Shown: positions 39,640 through 54,677, numbered from the stretch's first letter. The stretch: 64,000 nucleotides of DNA from Scylla paramamosain (GCF_035594125.1 NC_087198.1:5891465-5955464); one strand, 5' to 3'. The notes: generated by a model not told the origin, from the sequence alone. Numbers and translations: made by a program.

Positions 39640-40789
39640 AGATAAACAACATCCGAGAGTGGCGAGGATGGGGGAGGCTGGAGGGTGGTGAAGGAAGGGG
39701 ACAGGGGAATGGATGAGCAGGGCAAGGCAGGGAAGGAAGGAAGAGCAGTGAAGGGAAGGAGGAATAATGATGGAAGAAAGGCAAGTGAGGGAAGAGGGAC
39801 GGTGAAGGAGGAGCAGTGAAGGAAGGAGAGCCAGGGGAAGTAGAGGCAGTGAAGGAAAGTGAGGGGCCGTGGAGGAAGAATAGGGACGTTGTTGTAACCC
39901 AGCAAACAACAAGAAATGAAACATGTAACAAGAAACAAGAATGAAACAAAAGTGAAGAAATGAAAAAGGGAAACGAGAAGTAGAAAGAATAAATGAGGGA
40001 AGAAGATGATAAAAACGACAGCAGGTATCAAGAAGCTATCACCACCCTGACAGATAAGAGACGAGACGTGACCACCGTGGAGAACAACAAGATGCGGTGA
40101 GTCATCACAACACTAACAGAGCCGGAGATTAGCACAACATTACAAGAAGAGGTACTCAGGTGGCCATCACTGAATTAGTATACGAGGGAAGCAGAGGTCA
40201 CCGGAAACAGGTGACATGGACAACACGGACAGCCGGCACACCACAGGAACCGCCGCCTCCTTGTTCCTGATTAGAAGATGCGATTACCAAAGTAACTCGA
40301 GAATGAATCTTATTGAAAGTTAAGGAAAAATAAACTGTGTGATCGAAGTACGGGGAAGATAAATATAGTTACTTGAAAATGGATCTTGCGGAAAGTATAT
40401 GAAATTGAACCATATGACCAAAGTATGAGAAAATAAATATATTTACTCGAAAATGAACCTTATTGAAAGTTACAGGAAAATGCCGCGAATGATCGAAGTA
40501 GTGGAAAATAAATGTTATAGCAACGGAAGCCTTGTTGGGGCAAAAGGTCGCTCTAACATCACGCGTATATTACAAGGTGTAGGAGACGGGAATAGACAGA
40601 AACAGAGAGAGGGACAAGCTAGACACAGCTGTCAGACCAGAGAGGGTCAGGATGGGCAAGCCGCCTGTCGCAGTACCAGTAAGTAGAGCCACACAGTTGT
40701 AATGCAGTCACAGTAAAATGTGGGTGTTATATATTGACAGAGAGGGATTGGGTGGTGTAGGATGTGTTCCTCAATGAATATTACCTGCG
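38845..40789. other. Purine-rich and unassigned sequence
   Basis: 39120-39480 and 39660-39980 are strongly purine-rich (GAAGGAA, GGGAGG, AAGAAA). A (GA)n array sits at 39545-39637. 40290-40480 has two loose copies of a TACTCGAAAATG...GAAAGTTA segment. 40652-40678 is a 9-codon ATG frame (MGKPPVAVP) ending at a GTAAGT donor, too short to call. Confidence 0.4.
39545..39637. repeat. (GA)n microsatellite
   Basis: A perfect GA array of about 93 bp. Confidence 0.95.
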
Positions 40790-41900
40790 AAGTTTCTTTA
40801 TCGGTGCTTGACAGTGGCATGTTATTCATTACATATCTCGCCTGAACATTGTTCAGGCGAGATATGTATTGTACACTTTTCTATATTGAATCTCATCCGC
40901 CATTTTCTGCCAAGCTTGTTAGTCTATTTAGGTCACACTGGAGTTCCTGCCATTGTGACACAGACGTTATTCTACTTGTTATCTTGGTGTCGTCTGCAAA
41001 TTTACTTATTTTGCAATTTATCCCTTCATGAATATCATTAATGTACATTATAAAGAGTACTGGTCCTAATACAGAGCCTTGAGGAACACCACTGTTTACC
41101 TTTTGCCACTCTGACTCTTTTCCATTTATCACAACACGCTGTTTTCTGTCAGAGAGCCAGTCTCTCAGCCATTTCAGGGTGTTTCCGGCAATGCCGTGAG
41201 CTTTTACTTCACTGGTGAGTCTCTTAAGGAGAACAGTGTCGAAAGCTTTCTGGAAATCAAGGTAGATAATATCAACAGCTTTTGTCTCGTCATGCGAGTT
41301 AAATAGTAAGTTCATTAAGCAGGAACGCTTGGTTCTGAAACCGTGTTGCGAATCATTTATGATTTTGTTTTCTTTTAAATATTTAACAATTCTATCTCTG
41401 ATTATTGTTTCCATTAGCTTGCACACTACTGAAGTGAGACTGATCGGCCTGTAAATGGCTGGGAGAAATTTATTTATTTTACTTTATTTTTTTTAAGACT
41501 GGCGTGACATTTGCTAGTTTCCATTCGTGGGGAACTTTACCCGCTAGTAAAGTTTTATTGAATAAAATTGTAAGCGTTTCACGAGCTCATTTCTTTCTTC
41601 TTTAAGAAGCCTGGGTGATATCTTGTCTGGCCCGGCTGTTTTGTTTACGTTCATGCTCTTCGTGACTCAGAGGATTTCACTTTCTGTGATGGTGAAGTCC
41701 GGCAGCGTGGTGCCTCTTGACTGAGTCGAGGGGGTCGGCAGACTGCCCTGAACATCCTCAGTCGTGAAGACTGTTGAAAAGTACTCGTTCAGGGTGTTCG
41801 CCATGTCTGTTTCGTTTTCTATTTTTGTGCCATTTTCTGTTATTAGTGGACCAATCGTTGATGTTAAAACCCTTTTTGTTTTCACATAGGAGGAGGAGCA
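40790..41900 (-). pseudogene. CR1/L2-like LINE reverse transcriptase fragment
   Basis: Minus strand. 41900-41667 reads the pre-RT linker (IENETDMANTLNEYFSTVF). 41426-40893 reads a contiguous RT core: [55 protein letters not shown], and KFADDTKI with an intact catalytic Asp pair. The 41430-41660 joint is frameshifted. Past the ORF end, thumb-like sequence (MNNMPLSSTDKET) is still readable at about 40826-40790 in another frame, interrupted by a small hairpin. No endonuclease was found. This is a 5'-truncated or broken copy distinct from LINE A. Confidence 0.8.
40830..40868. repeat. 18-bp perfect inverted repeat (hairpin) inside the LINE fragment
   Basis: The arms 40830-40847 and 40851-40868 are perfect complements around a 3-base loop. 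The position falls in LINE RT coding sequence, so one arm is probably a local inverted duplication. Confidence 0.9.
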
Positions 41901-42244
41901 GCAGGAAGCGAAAAGGAAATACAACAAAAACAACAACAAAACAAGCATCAGGGAGATGAAGAAGCAAACAAAGAGAAGGAGGAGGAGGAGGAGGAGGAGG
42001 AGATTATACGTCGTTGGCTTTCAGAAAGGAGCGTAAAAAGAAGCCAGCGTGTCAGTCTTACTCCCTTCCTACTTTCCTTCCCTCAATCCCTCCCTCCTTT
42101 CCTCCTTCCCTCCCCTTTCTCTTCTCCTCTTCCCTCCTTCCCTCCCCTTTCCCTTTTCCTTCACAGCCTCTCTGGTATGAAAGAGAAGTAATTCTTACTT
42201 TTTCCTTCAATCGCTTCCTCTCTTTTGTCCTCTTTCTTACACGC

Positions 42245-42248
<4 letters not shown>
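41880..42248. repeat. GGA/CAA purine tracts and CCTT-rich tract
   Basis: AAC/GGA repeats (41890-42003) then C/T-rich CCTTCCCTCC sequence (42060-42170). Not coding. Confidence 0.7.

Positions 42249-42321
<73 letters not shown>
42249..42321. repeat. (GA)n microsatellite
   Basis: A perfect GA array of about 73 bp, next to the 3' side of the following LINE fragment. Confidence 0.95.
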
Positions 42322-42323
<2 letters not shown>

Positions 42324-42349
42324 ACAAGTTACAAGGAGTTACAAGGAAG

Positions 42350-43051
<702 letters not shown>

Positions 43052-43167
43052 AGACACGTGGAATGACTCACACACAGGTAAGATTACTTGACAACTTGCG
43101 CCAGGTTAATCAGCTTCGTGAGTACAACCTGTATCATCATAAGGGGGAAAGACACCTGTAACAAATT

Positions 43168-46100
43168 ATTATTTATTTATTTATTTATTTTTATATAGAA
43201 AGGATACTGGCCAAGGGCAACAAAAATCTAACAAAAAAAATGCCCACTGAAATGGCAGTCCCATAAAAGGGTCAAAGCAGTGGTCAAAAATTGGTGGATA
43301 AGTGTCTTGAAACCTCCCTCTTGAAGGAATTCAAGTCATAGGAAGGTGGAAATACAGAAGAAGGCAGGGAGTTCCAGAGTTTACCAGAGAAAGGGATGAA
43401 TGATTGAGAATACTGGTTAACTCTTGCGTTAGAGAGGTGGACAGAATAGGGGTGAGAGAAAGAAGAAAGTCTTGTGCAGCGAGGCCGCGGAAGGAGGGGA
43501 GGCATGCAGTTAGCAAGATCAGAAGAGCAGTTGGCATGAAAATAGCGGTAGAAGACAGCTAGATATGCAACATTGCGGCGGTGAGAAAGGGGCTGAAGAC
43601 AGTCAGTTAGAGGAGAGGAGTTGATGAGACGAAAAGCTTTTGATTCCACCCTGTCTAGAAGAGCAGTATGAGTGGAACTCCCCCAGACATATGAAGCATA
43701 CTCCATACATGGACGGATAAGGCCCTTGTACAGAGTTAGCAGCTGGGGGGGTGAGAAAAACTGGTGGAGACGTCTCAGAACACCTAACTTCATAGAAGCT
43801 GTTTTAGCTAGAGATGAGATGTGAAGTTTCCAGTTCAGATTATAAGTAAAGGACAGACCGAGGATGTTCAGTGTAGAAGAGGGGGACAGTTGAGTGTCAT
43901 TGAAGAAGAGGGGATAGTTGTCTGGAAGATTGTGTCGAGTTGATAGATGGAGGAATTGAGTTTTTGAGGCATTGAACAATACCAAGTTTGCTCTGCCCCA
44001 ATCAGAAATTTTAGAAAGATCAGAAGTCAGGCGTTCTGTGGCTTCCCTGCGTGATATGTTTACCTCCTGAAGGGCTGGACGTCTATGAAAAGACGTGGAA
44101 AAGTGCAGGGTGGTATCATCAGCATAGGAGTGGATAGGGCAAGAAGTTTGGTTTAGAAGATCATTAATGAATAATAAGAAGAGAGTGGGTGACAGGACAG
44201 AACCCTGAGGAACACCACTGTTAATAGATTTAGGAGAAGAACAGTGACCGTCTACCACAGCAGCAATAGAACGGTCAGAAAGGAAACTTGAGATGAAGTT
44301 ACAGAGAGAAGGATAGAAGCCGTAGGAGGGTAGTTTGGAAATCAAAGCTTTGTGCCAGACTCTATCAAAGGCTTTTGATATGCCCAAGGCAACAGCAAAA
44401 GTTTTACCAAAGTCTCTAAAAGAGGATGACCAAGACTCAGTAAGGAAAGCCAGAAGATCACCAGTAGAGCGGCCTTGACGGAACCCATACTGGCGATCAG
44501 ATAGAAGGTTGTGAAGTGATAGATGTTTAAGAATCTTCCTGTTGAAGATAGATTCAAAAACTTTAGATAAGCAGGAAATTAAAGAAATAGGACGGTAGTT
44601 TGAGGAATTAGAGCGGTCACCCTTTTTAGGAACAGGTTGAATGTAGGCAAACTTCCAGCAAGAAGGAAAGGTAGATGTTGACAGACAGAGCTAAAAGAGT
44701 TTGACTAGGCAAGGAGCAAGCACGGAGGCACAGTTTCGGAGAACAATAGGAGGGACCCCATCAGGTCCATAAGCCTTCCGAGGGTTTAGACCAACGAGGG
44801 CATGGAAAACATCATTACGAAGAATTTTAATACGTGGCATGAAGTAGTCAGAGGGTGGAGGAGAGGGAGGAACAAGCCCAGAATCGTCCAATGTAGAGTT
44901 TTTAGCAAAGGTTTGAGCAAAGGGTTCAGCTTTAGAAATAGATGTGATAGCAGTGGTGCCATCTGGTTGAAGTAGAGGAGGGAAAGAAGAAGAAGCAAAG
45001 TTATTGGAGATATTTTTGGCTAGATGCCAGAAATCACGAGGGGAGTTAGATCTTGAAAGGTTTTGACATTTTCTGTTAATGAAGGAGTTTTTGGCTAGTT
45101 GGAGAACAGACTTGGCATGGTTCCGGGCAGAAATATAAAGTGCATGAGATTCTGGTGATGGAAGGCTTAAGTACCTTTTGTGGGCCACCTCTCTATCATG
45201 TATAGCACGAGAACAAGCTGTGTTAAACCAAGGTTTAGAAGGTTTAGAACGAGAAAAAGAGTGAGGAATATACGCCTCCATGCCAGACACTATCACCTCT
45301 GTTATGCGCTCAGCAAACAAAGACGGGTCTCTGACACGGAAGCAGTAGTCATTCCAAGAAAAATCAGCAAAATACCTCCTCAGGTCCCCCCAACTAGCAG
45401 AGGCAAAACGTCAGAGGCACCTTCGCTTAGGGGGATCCTGAGGAGGGATTGGAGTGATAGGACAAGATAAAGATATGAGATTGTGATCGGAGGAGCCCAA
45501 CGGAGAAGAAAGGGTGACAGCATAAGCAGAAGGATCAGGGGTCAGGAAAAGGTCCAGAATGTTGGGCGTATCTCCAAGACGGTCAGGAATACGAGTAGGG
45601 TGTTGCACCAATTGCTCTAGGTCATGGAGGATAGCAAAGTTGTAGGCTAGTTCACCAGGATGGTCAGTGAAGGGAGAAGAAAGCCAAAGCTTTTGGTGAA
45701 CATTGAAGTCTCCAAGAATGGAGATCTCTGCAAAAGGGAAGAGGGTCAGAATGTGCTCCACTTTGGAAGTTAAGTAGTCAAAGAATTTCTTATAGTCAGA
45801 GGAGTTAGGAGAGAAGTATACAGCACAGATAAATTTAGTATAAGAATGACTCTGTAGTCTTAGCCAGATGGTGGAAAACTCGGAAGATTCAAGAGCGTGG
45901 GCACGAGAGCAGGTTAGGTCATTGCGCACATAAACGCAGCATCCAGCTTTGGATCGAAAATGAGGATAGAGAAAGTAGGAGGGAACAGAAAAAGGGGCTA
46001 CTGTCAGTTGCCTCAGACACCTGAGTTTCAGTGAGGAAAAGAAGATGAGGTTTAGAAGAGGAGATGTGGTGTTCTACAGATTGAAAATTAGATCTTAGAC

Positions 46101-46320
46101 CGCGAATGTTGCAGAAGTTAATGAAGAAAAAGTTGAGGGGGGTGTCAAGACACTTAGGGTCGTCGACGGAAAGGCAGTCCGACCTGGGGACATTTATGGT
46201 CCCCTCCCCAGATGGGGACTCCGAGGCTGGTGTAGGAATCGCCAAGATTTTAAAATTTTAGAGTGAAGGGTGTGTGTGTTATTAGGTGCTTGTAGTTTTG
46301 TGTGGAGGAAGAGAGTTGTC
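43168..46320 (-). mobile_element. LINE family A, copy 2 (longest copy)
   Basis: A minus-strand element with an AAAT-type 3' tail (43168-43192) and coding sequence extending through RT and endonuclease. The 5' part contains short UTR-like sequence shared with copy 3 to about 46320. This copy shows the intact C-terminus (...DLNSFKREVSRHLSTNF) missing from copy 1. No ORF1 was recognised upstream, so the full element is probably longer than seen here. Confidence 0.85.
43284..46245 (-). pseudogene. LINE A copy 2 endonuclease-RT ORF: one frameshift, two stops
   Basis: Endonuclease: [15 protein letters not shown] and [12 protein letters not shown] at the N-terminus, [10 protein letters not shown], then [61 protein letters not shown] (catalytic Asp pair at 44115-44120 intact). 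Breaks read against the sister copies: an A5 run at 45989-45993 where copy 3 has A4 (frameshift); TGA at 45413-45411 where copy 1 has TGG; TAG at 44693-44691 where copy 1 has CAG. The two stops are transitions. Apart from these the frame is intact, so inactivation is probably young. Confidence 0.88.
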
Positions 46321-47277
<957 letters not shown>

Positions 47278-47355
47278 CTTTGCAATCTCTATGTTATTTT
47301 ACTTTACATACTTTGCAAATATTTCACTCATATTTTTCATGATTCTTACTGTTAC

Positions 47356-47360
<5 letters not shown>

Positions 47361-47452
<92 letters not shown>
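47361..47452. repeat. (CT)n microsatellite
   Basis: A perfect CT array of about 92 bp. Confidence 0.95.
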
Positions 47453-47453
<1 letters not shown>

Positions 47454-49120
47454 GCCATATCGATCTTCTTCACATTCCTTCTTCAAGTTCACTCGCCGAC
47501 TCGCTGACTCATTGACTCACTCGTTCACTCTTACAATGCCATGACCGCTGCTTCACGACCTCTCTCCCCTGCCAGCTAGCAAGTGTGAAAAACTACGGTA
47601 TTGGCGCGCTCTCTTTCACTTTCATTTGCTGCGCCTCCATCTGTAGCCACATGAATAGCGCAGGATCAATTTCATCACCTTTCAACATTTTTATTCATCT
47701 CATTGTGGGACTGATTAATATGAAGGTAGTGGAAAAATGGGAAGGTGCAGGAAGATTACTGATGAAGATTATGACAAGTAGAGACGTAAGGAAACATGAG
47801 GAAATGAACATTTGAAGAGTAGAAGGAAAGGATGTGAGAAGGAAGAAGAAGAAAGACAGTAGATAGGACAGGGGAGGAGGAAAAGAAAGACTGAAAAGGA
47901 ATAAAGAAAAGAAAAAAATAGATGGGAATAAGAAGAGTAGGAGGAATGAGTAGGAAAGGAGTAAAGAGACTGCAGGAAGAAGTTAGGAATGCAGAACGCG
48001 TAAAAGAAAAGCAACCAGTAAGAGGAAGAAAGAGGAAGAGAAAGATGAGGAGGAGAAGAATGAGGAGAGGTTAAGTAAAAGAGGAAACCAGGAAGTGTGG
48101 GAGAAGAACATCTGGAAGAACAGGAAGAAAGAGAAGAAGGAAGAAAAAAAGGTAAAGAGGAGGAAGGAAGGGAAGAAGGGAGAGAGAAAGAGGATGTGAG
48201 GGCCTTGTTAAGACTGTCAGCTGAGGTCAAGCGTCTAGATAGAATTACAACGCTCCCTGCCTTGTATGTATGAGTATTTTCACACTACAACGATGTCACG
48301 GGAACCATATCGAAAAGAAAGAAGTAATTTTTCTATTCAAATTTTCCCTCACCGTTTTTTTTTTTCATCTTGTCATTTTTTTTTCTCTCGTTATTTTCTC
48401 CTGTACATAATTTTTCCACTGAACAGTTTTCCTTTTCATTTTCTTCTTTGTGATAATTTTCTTAGTTGTCATTTTCCTTTTAGTAATTATTTTCCTCTCG
48501 TCATTTTCCTCTTTAGATATTTTCCTTTGTAAACATGATTCACTCAATTAATTTTCCTAATATTTTCCTTTTCTACACATTTTTCCCTCTATTCATTCTT
48601 CCCTCTGATCATTTTCCCCTTTAAACATCCTCCCCTCTGGACACATTCCCCTCAAGTCATTTTTTTCAACATTTTTTACTCTGAAGTTCACAGTACGATG
48701 AAAAACTGACAAAATCATTACTTTTCATCCTGACCATCCACTGTGAACCATCCAAGTCCAGACATCATTCATCCTAGTCCATCCTAGTCTTCTATCCTTC
48801 CATCCTAGTCTTTCCATCCTTCCATCAACCATCCACGCCACCCACTAACAACCATCCGATCCACCATTCTAGTCCATCCATCCTTCCATCTATCCACTCC
48901 CTCCTTTCCACCCTTGCCAGCCTCCTTCTCCGCCCCTCGCCGTCCGCTAATCACTAATTTCAAGGCATTCACTCTCCCTCAAGCAGGATATCAGGCAAGC
49001 AGGGGCTGAGGTGAGCACTGGTCAGCGAAAACCAAAGGTGTGCACGAATTTCATAAAGTCAGTCAAGTGAACACCGAGTGAAGGTAATGAACTTGTGATA
49101 CTGTTGATGTTATCCTTTTC
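47453..49120. other. Purine tract, degenerate TTTTCCTCT array and CATC repeats
   Basis: 47815-48200 is purine-rich (GAAGAAG, GGAAAGG). 48350-48670 is a loose tandem array of 12-20-bp units ending in ATTTTCCTCT. 48770-48900 is rich in CATCCTAGTC and CCATCCTTC words. No gene was recognised. Confidence 0.6.
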
Positions 49121-49633
49121 TTCTTCTTTTTTTTTTTTTTCGTGTTCCTCTGTTTTTCATCTTCCCTTACTCCGTCTTACTGATTTTTTTTCTCTCTTTC
49201 TCTTTTCTTCTCTTTCTGTTTCTTGTCCTCCTCGTCTTCCTCCTCCTCTCTCTTCATTGTAATTTTCCCCTTCCTCCTCTTCTTCCTTCTCTTCGACCTT
49301 CTATTCTTAATCCTCCTCCTCCTCTTTCTCCATTTCCTTCTCCTCTTCATCTCATCCTTTCTCTTCATTTTCATGTTCTCTTATTCATCCCTCTGGTTCA
49401 CCTCTTCATTTTCTTTGTTCTTCCAGAGTCTCGTAACCTTCATTCTTATCATTAGCAACTTTCTCTTCATTTCCCTTTTTATTTTCCTCTTCAGGTTTTC
49501 ACTCCCACTTGTCTCCGCTGTACTTAGCTTTCTTTTATTCCGCCAAGTACTCCTTCTCCTCCTCCTCCTCCTCCTCCTCCCTCTCTTCTTTCTCCTCCTC
49601 CTCTTCCTCCTTTATCGGTTTATGTCTTCCCAG
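49121..49633. repeat. Pyrimidine-rich tract
   Basis: About 500 bp of T/C-rich sequence with TCCTCCTCC blocks on the plus strand. It ends exactly at a splice-acceptor-like TTCCCAG, so it could act as an exaggerated polypyrimidine tract. Confidence 0.7.
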
Positions 49634-49755
49634 GTCGTGTTCGCTCCACGTAAGGCAGCAAAGCGTGAGAGAGCAAGGTCGAGAGTAGAGGCGCCCCCCC
49701 CCCCCAGTAAAGCTGCCACCCCCTCCCTACGCAATGATCATTATTGTAGCAGCAG
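49634..49755 (+). CDS. Candidate exon with a poly-C (proline) run
   Basis: It is preceded by TATGTCTTCCCAG after a 500-bp pyrimidine tract and ends AGCAG|GTGAT. In phase 0 it is open throughout: VVFAPRKAAKRERARSR, then APPPP from a 13-C run, then SKAATPSLRNDHYCSS. It is basic and proline-containing. The donor is weaker than consensus, and the C run makes indels likely. The product is unknown. Confidence 0.3.
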
Positions 49756-49769
49756 GTGATCGAGGATTC

Positions 49770-49865
49770 TACCTAACCAGTGGGAGAAACACGCGTGACA
49801 ACTTCAGAAAGCATCTCTGTAGCCTCTGAAAATAGCCCTGGTGAGACAGAAAAAGCTCAAGAACA
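49770..49865. repeat. Unclassified dispersed repeat, copy 2
   Basis: It shares TCTGTAGCCTCTGAAAATAG and CCTGGTGAGA with 24095-24115, plus a common GGGAGAA start. It lies directly against the 3' end of a LINE fragment. Confidence 0.55.
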
Positions 49866-50110
49866 CGAGGCTATAAGAACATTACAAAGGAAACAAGGGA
49901 AGCTGCAAGAAGCCATCAGGCCTACACGTGGCAGTCTTTACAAAACACATCAATTTCCACTAATCATTCATAAATTTGTCCAATCTTTTAAAACTCCCAT
50001 ATAACTCTGCACTAATGACCTGATTCCTTACTCTATTCCATTCATCCACCATTCTATTTATGAACCACTCCCTTCTTGTCTCTTTAAGTCAATCTTGAAC
50101 CTGTCAGGGA
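49865..50110 (-). pseudogene. CR1/L2-like LINE ORF2 C-terminal end
   Basis: On the minus strand about 50100-49970 reads REWFINRMVDEWN, then a short spacer and YGSFKRLDKFMND. These match the conserved C-terminal signature N-R-V-V-D-E-W-N-x-L-P...F-K-x-x-L-D-K of CR1/L2-type LINE proteins (family knowledge). The 3' part (49870-49960) is the associated 3' UTR. One small deletion is visible. Nothing of the RT remains. Confidence 0.7.
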
Positions 50111-51036
<926 letters not shown>

Positions 51037-51104
51037 CATGTGACGTAGAAATATAACCATAACTATATTTGCACTTTAGTTTTGGAAATAATTTGAAAAT
51101 GTTT

Positions 51105-51329
51105 GTTGCGTCAGACACTTGTGTTTCAGTGACGAAAAGAAGATGAGGTTTACAAGAGGAGAGGTGGTGTTCTACAGATTGGAAATTAGATCTTAGACCG
51201 CGAATGTTGCACAAGTTTATGGAAAAAAGTTGTGGGGGGTTGTCAAGACACTTAGTCGATATCTGAAGAGCAGTCCAACCTGGGGACATTTTTGGTCTCC
51301 TTCCCAGATGAGGACTCCGAGGTGAAGGA

Positions 51330-51330
<1 letters not shown>
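51105..51330 (-). mobile_element. LINE family A, copy 4 (endonuclease N-terminal piece)
   Basis: On the minus strand it reads [20 protein letters not shown] and LLFVTETQVSDAT, matching the N-terminus of the copy 2 endonuclease, plus the preceding SPRSPHLG...KMSPG-like 5' part. It begins at a (TA)n array (51330) and fades at about 51105. Only about 225 bp remain. Confidence 0.85.

Positions 51331-51423
<93 letters not shown>
51330..51423. repeat. (TA)n microsatellite at the LINE A copy 4 edge
   Basis: A perfect TA array of about 94 bp joined directly to LINE sequence. Confidence 0.95.
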
Positions 51424-51427
<4 letters not shown>

Positions 51428-51776
51428 TTCGATGAGCGGTGAAGGAATGAGGGCAAGATAATGGTTCACAAAGTCATTCTTTCCCGCAAAAAAAAAAAAA
51501 GGTAGATCCGAAAGAAAGGCAATGTAGTTTTCATTGAGGACACTTGTGTGTGGAAACAGCTCCAGTCACAGACAGCAGGAAATACAGACCATGTCGGAGA
51601 ACGAAGCAGCAAGTTATTAAGTACGTAACTGTATTGACACCAAGCAAATGTATACACCAAAGAGCACCGCAGCTGTTTATGTGCCACACCCATTATATCA
51701 AACTGCCTCGTGCCCCGCCAATGTAATCCTGAGTTAATGGATTAACAGCAACTCTACCAACGTGTGATGTCCTTGT

Positions 51777-51873
<97 letters not shown>

Positions 51874-53150
51874 ATCATTTTCATCACTAGTAAATAGAGA
51901 AACTGTTTTAATACTTGTCTGCTTCCTAGTGCTGAATGAATAAAACACATACATTCACACAGACACACAGACACACGGACACACAGACACACACACACAC
52001 ACATTTTTTGTTAAGTGACCAGCAATGAAACAAGCACAAAAGGTGTGAAGTATCCTGTCATCCTTTACGCTGCCAGCAGTGTCTTTGACAGCCACACTTT
52101 ATATCATTCCACAAAGGTTGATGAAAAGTCACGTAAGTCAAGGGGTTCGAACAGTACCAGCTGTCTTTCTCCCCATTGTTTCATCCCGTATTCACCCAAA
52201 TTTCTCTTTCTCTTTATTGTTCTTTTTTTATTTCCCCCACTCTTTTCTTCCGCTCCGTTCCGAACAGTACCGAATTTCACTGACCATCGATAAAATAAAC
52301 AGTAAAAAGGCTGAAGTACTCGGGCCACCCTGTCCTTCGTGGCCTGCTAGTGGTGCCTCGCAAATCCACACTTCACACCAACACGTTTCACAAAGACTCA
52401 GAAGTCGCGTCACTCAAAAGGCTCGGGCAGTACCTGAATTGCACGACATGGAAGGGACGCACACCGCTGCCGATGCAATACACCTGCCAGTACTCAAAAC
52501 TGCACCACCTCCCAGCCCAGCAGCTCGAAGAGACCTTACACGCAGGTTTACATACACCAAGACCCAGCGAGGGGTTGCCAAGGTCTGCCTGCCGCTCTCC
52601 TCACTCGTTACAAGGTATAATTCCCTTCCAGCTGCAGATTTCCATGTAGGCTTTCAGTACACGAGTTCCAGGCGACGCGTGGACAGACAGACAAACATGA
52701 GCAGCTTCTAGACCCAGTGTTGTTCTGCCTAACCTACACACCACAAGAAATCGCTGGGATGGAATGGATGTTACAGATGAGGAACTTAACTACAGTGACT
52801 TGTGGAAGGAAATGTTATTCTTTAAGGCTTGCATGTGGAGTTTATTGCTACGACCATCTAACCTAAAATGTAATGCTGGAAGTGACAAACACGACTCTAA
52901 TAAATCTGTTGGAAGGAAAGGAGCCTCTTTTTGCCATACTTGAGAAATTTCCGTCGTGGTAAATGTATAAAATAAAATATGCACTTAAGAGTAGCTTGCT
53001 TACACGCACAAAACAAGTGCCTCATGGTTCAGTCAGTTAACGCTAGCCTTTTCAATCTGCTCAGCTCAAACTCTGGTCACGTCCACCTCCCTCATCAAAA
53101 AAGTAATACATAAAAATAAAACATATACTTACGTACCAAAAATGAGCCCT
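51424..53150. other. Unassigned sequence
   Basis: It contains a (GT)n array (51774-51868) and CA/CAGA repeats (51955-52002). 52079-52711 is open for 210 codons on + without recognisable motifs, a Met-proximal exon structure or family similarity, so I leave it uncalled. Confidence 0.35.
51774..51868. repeat. (GT)n microsatellite
   Basis: A GT array of about 95 bp. Confidence 0.95.
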
Positions 53151-53986
53151 GGAAATAAAACTAACGCAATAAATAAAGAAAACACAAACTTCTTCTCACT
53201 TTGCCAGGAATGTGGCTCAGATTTCTATCCAGAGGAATTGAAGAAGAAAAGAAAATGTTTGCCTAAGACTCCCTAGCTTGTAAAGACACGCTCTGGGATG
53301 AATCTGCCGCTATACATTAACAAAACACACCCTTTTCTATTCCATGAAACGAAGCCTTCACCTTGAACGTGGCTCAGATTAGTGTCCTCCAAAGTTTGGC
53401 GAGAGAAAAATGAAATATTTCCTTAAATACTGATAAAACTTTTCCTAATGAACATGGTTTGCAATCTGCCCACAACAATTCCGATAATCAAAGAAAAAAA
53501 AAACGTAAAATCTACATCAGAGAAGGATTTGCATTGCCACATTACAAGACAGAGATAAGGAATTCTAACCCTTCCTTAGTTTTCTGGAACGTGGTTGAAA
53601 ATAGTCAAGAAGAATTAAGAAAACGAGAATACATCACTTAAACTCACTAACTTACACAACAAAAGGAATCACATTAGTATAAGAAACCCACAATTAAGTC
53701 ATGTATTCGTTGGTCCTCACTTTTCAGGGAAGTGGCCGAGATTCTGTCGAGATGAAATAAAAAGAACAAAAGGCCAACGATAAAGAACTGACTCTTCCCG
53801 CCTCACACTCCAGGCACGTGGTGAAATTCTGTCTTAAAGACCTTACAAAAACAATACTTAAGTCACACACCACAAGGAATCGTATTACCAAAACAAAAGC
53901 TTCAGGTAAAGAGTACTCCTCTCCTTCACTTTTCTGTACCATGCTACAAATTCCCTCGAAAGAAAGAAAGAAAGAAAGAAAGAAAT

Positions 53987-54091
<105 letters not shown>

Positions 54092-54455
54092 CAGCTTAAG
54101 ACACACATACCAGATGGAATGGTATTATTAAAGCAAAGTAGAAGATGTGTACTGAAGACTATTAACGTTACATCGCAGAACAAATCACATCACCAGAGCA
54201 AAGTTTAAAGGTAAACAAGACACAGGACTCCCCGCTCTGAAGGACGTGCTTGAAATTTCTCCCCTGAGGAATTACGAAAACGAGAAAATGTCAGTTTGAG
54301 ATTACCGAACCAAGGAAACAGAAGGAATCGTAGGAGTAAAACAAAGGACAGAGAGAAGTAATCCTGTTTTCTCACTTTTCAAGAACATGTTTGAGATTTA
54401 TGTCGTAAAGAACTTTCAAAGTGAGAAAAAATATTTCGTGGAAACTACTGAAGTT

Positions 54456-54677
54456 ACGGCAGAAGGAATGGTATCAGTACAACAAAGGCTAGGGATACAG
54501 ACTATTCATCCCTCCTCACTGTGAAGGAACGTGGCTAAGATTATGTGCTGAACAATATAAAAAGTCACGGCATAAGGAATGGTATCAGTACAACAAAGGC
54601 TAGGGATACAGACTATTCATCCCTCCTCACTGTGAAGGAACGTGGCTAAGATTATGTGCTGAACAATATAAAAAGCC
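54456..54677. repeat. Recent 111-bp tandem duplication within the satellite
   Basis: Units at about 54456-54566 and 54567-54677 differ at only two or three positions near their start and are otherwise identical by eye. This is far younger than the rest of the array. Confidence 0.9.

Noticed and set aside
39019..39924. 301-codon minus-strand frame rich in Phe, Leu, Ser
   Set aside because: It is the complement of a purine-rich tract plus a (GA)n array; no domain or hydrophobic periodicity beyond composition.
40652..40678. Nine-codon ATG frame ending at a GTAAGT donor (MGKPPVAVP)
   Set aside because: Too short for support without transcript evidence; noted only within the intergenic entry.
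47585..47815. 76-codon + frame with a hydrophobic N-terminal half
   Set aside because: No family, no splice signals, and it runs into a purine-rich tract.
52079..52711. 210-codon + open frame
   Set aside because: No recognisable motif, mixed composition, adjacent frames also open, no splice or promoter support.
53015..53095. tRNA-like word order (GGTTCAGTCAGTTAACGCTAG)
   Set aside because: No matching B box or stems.
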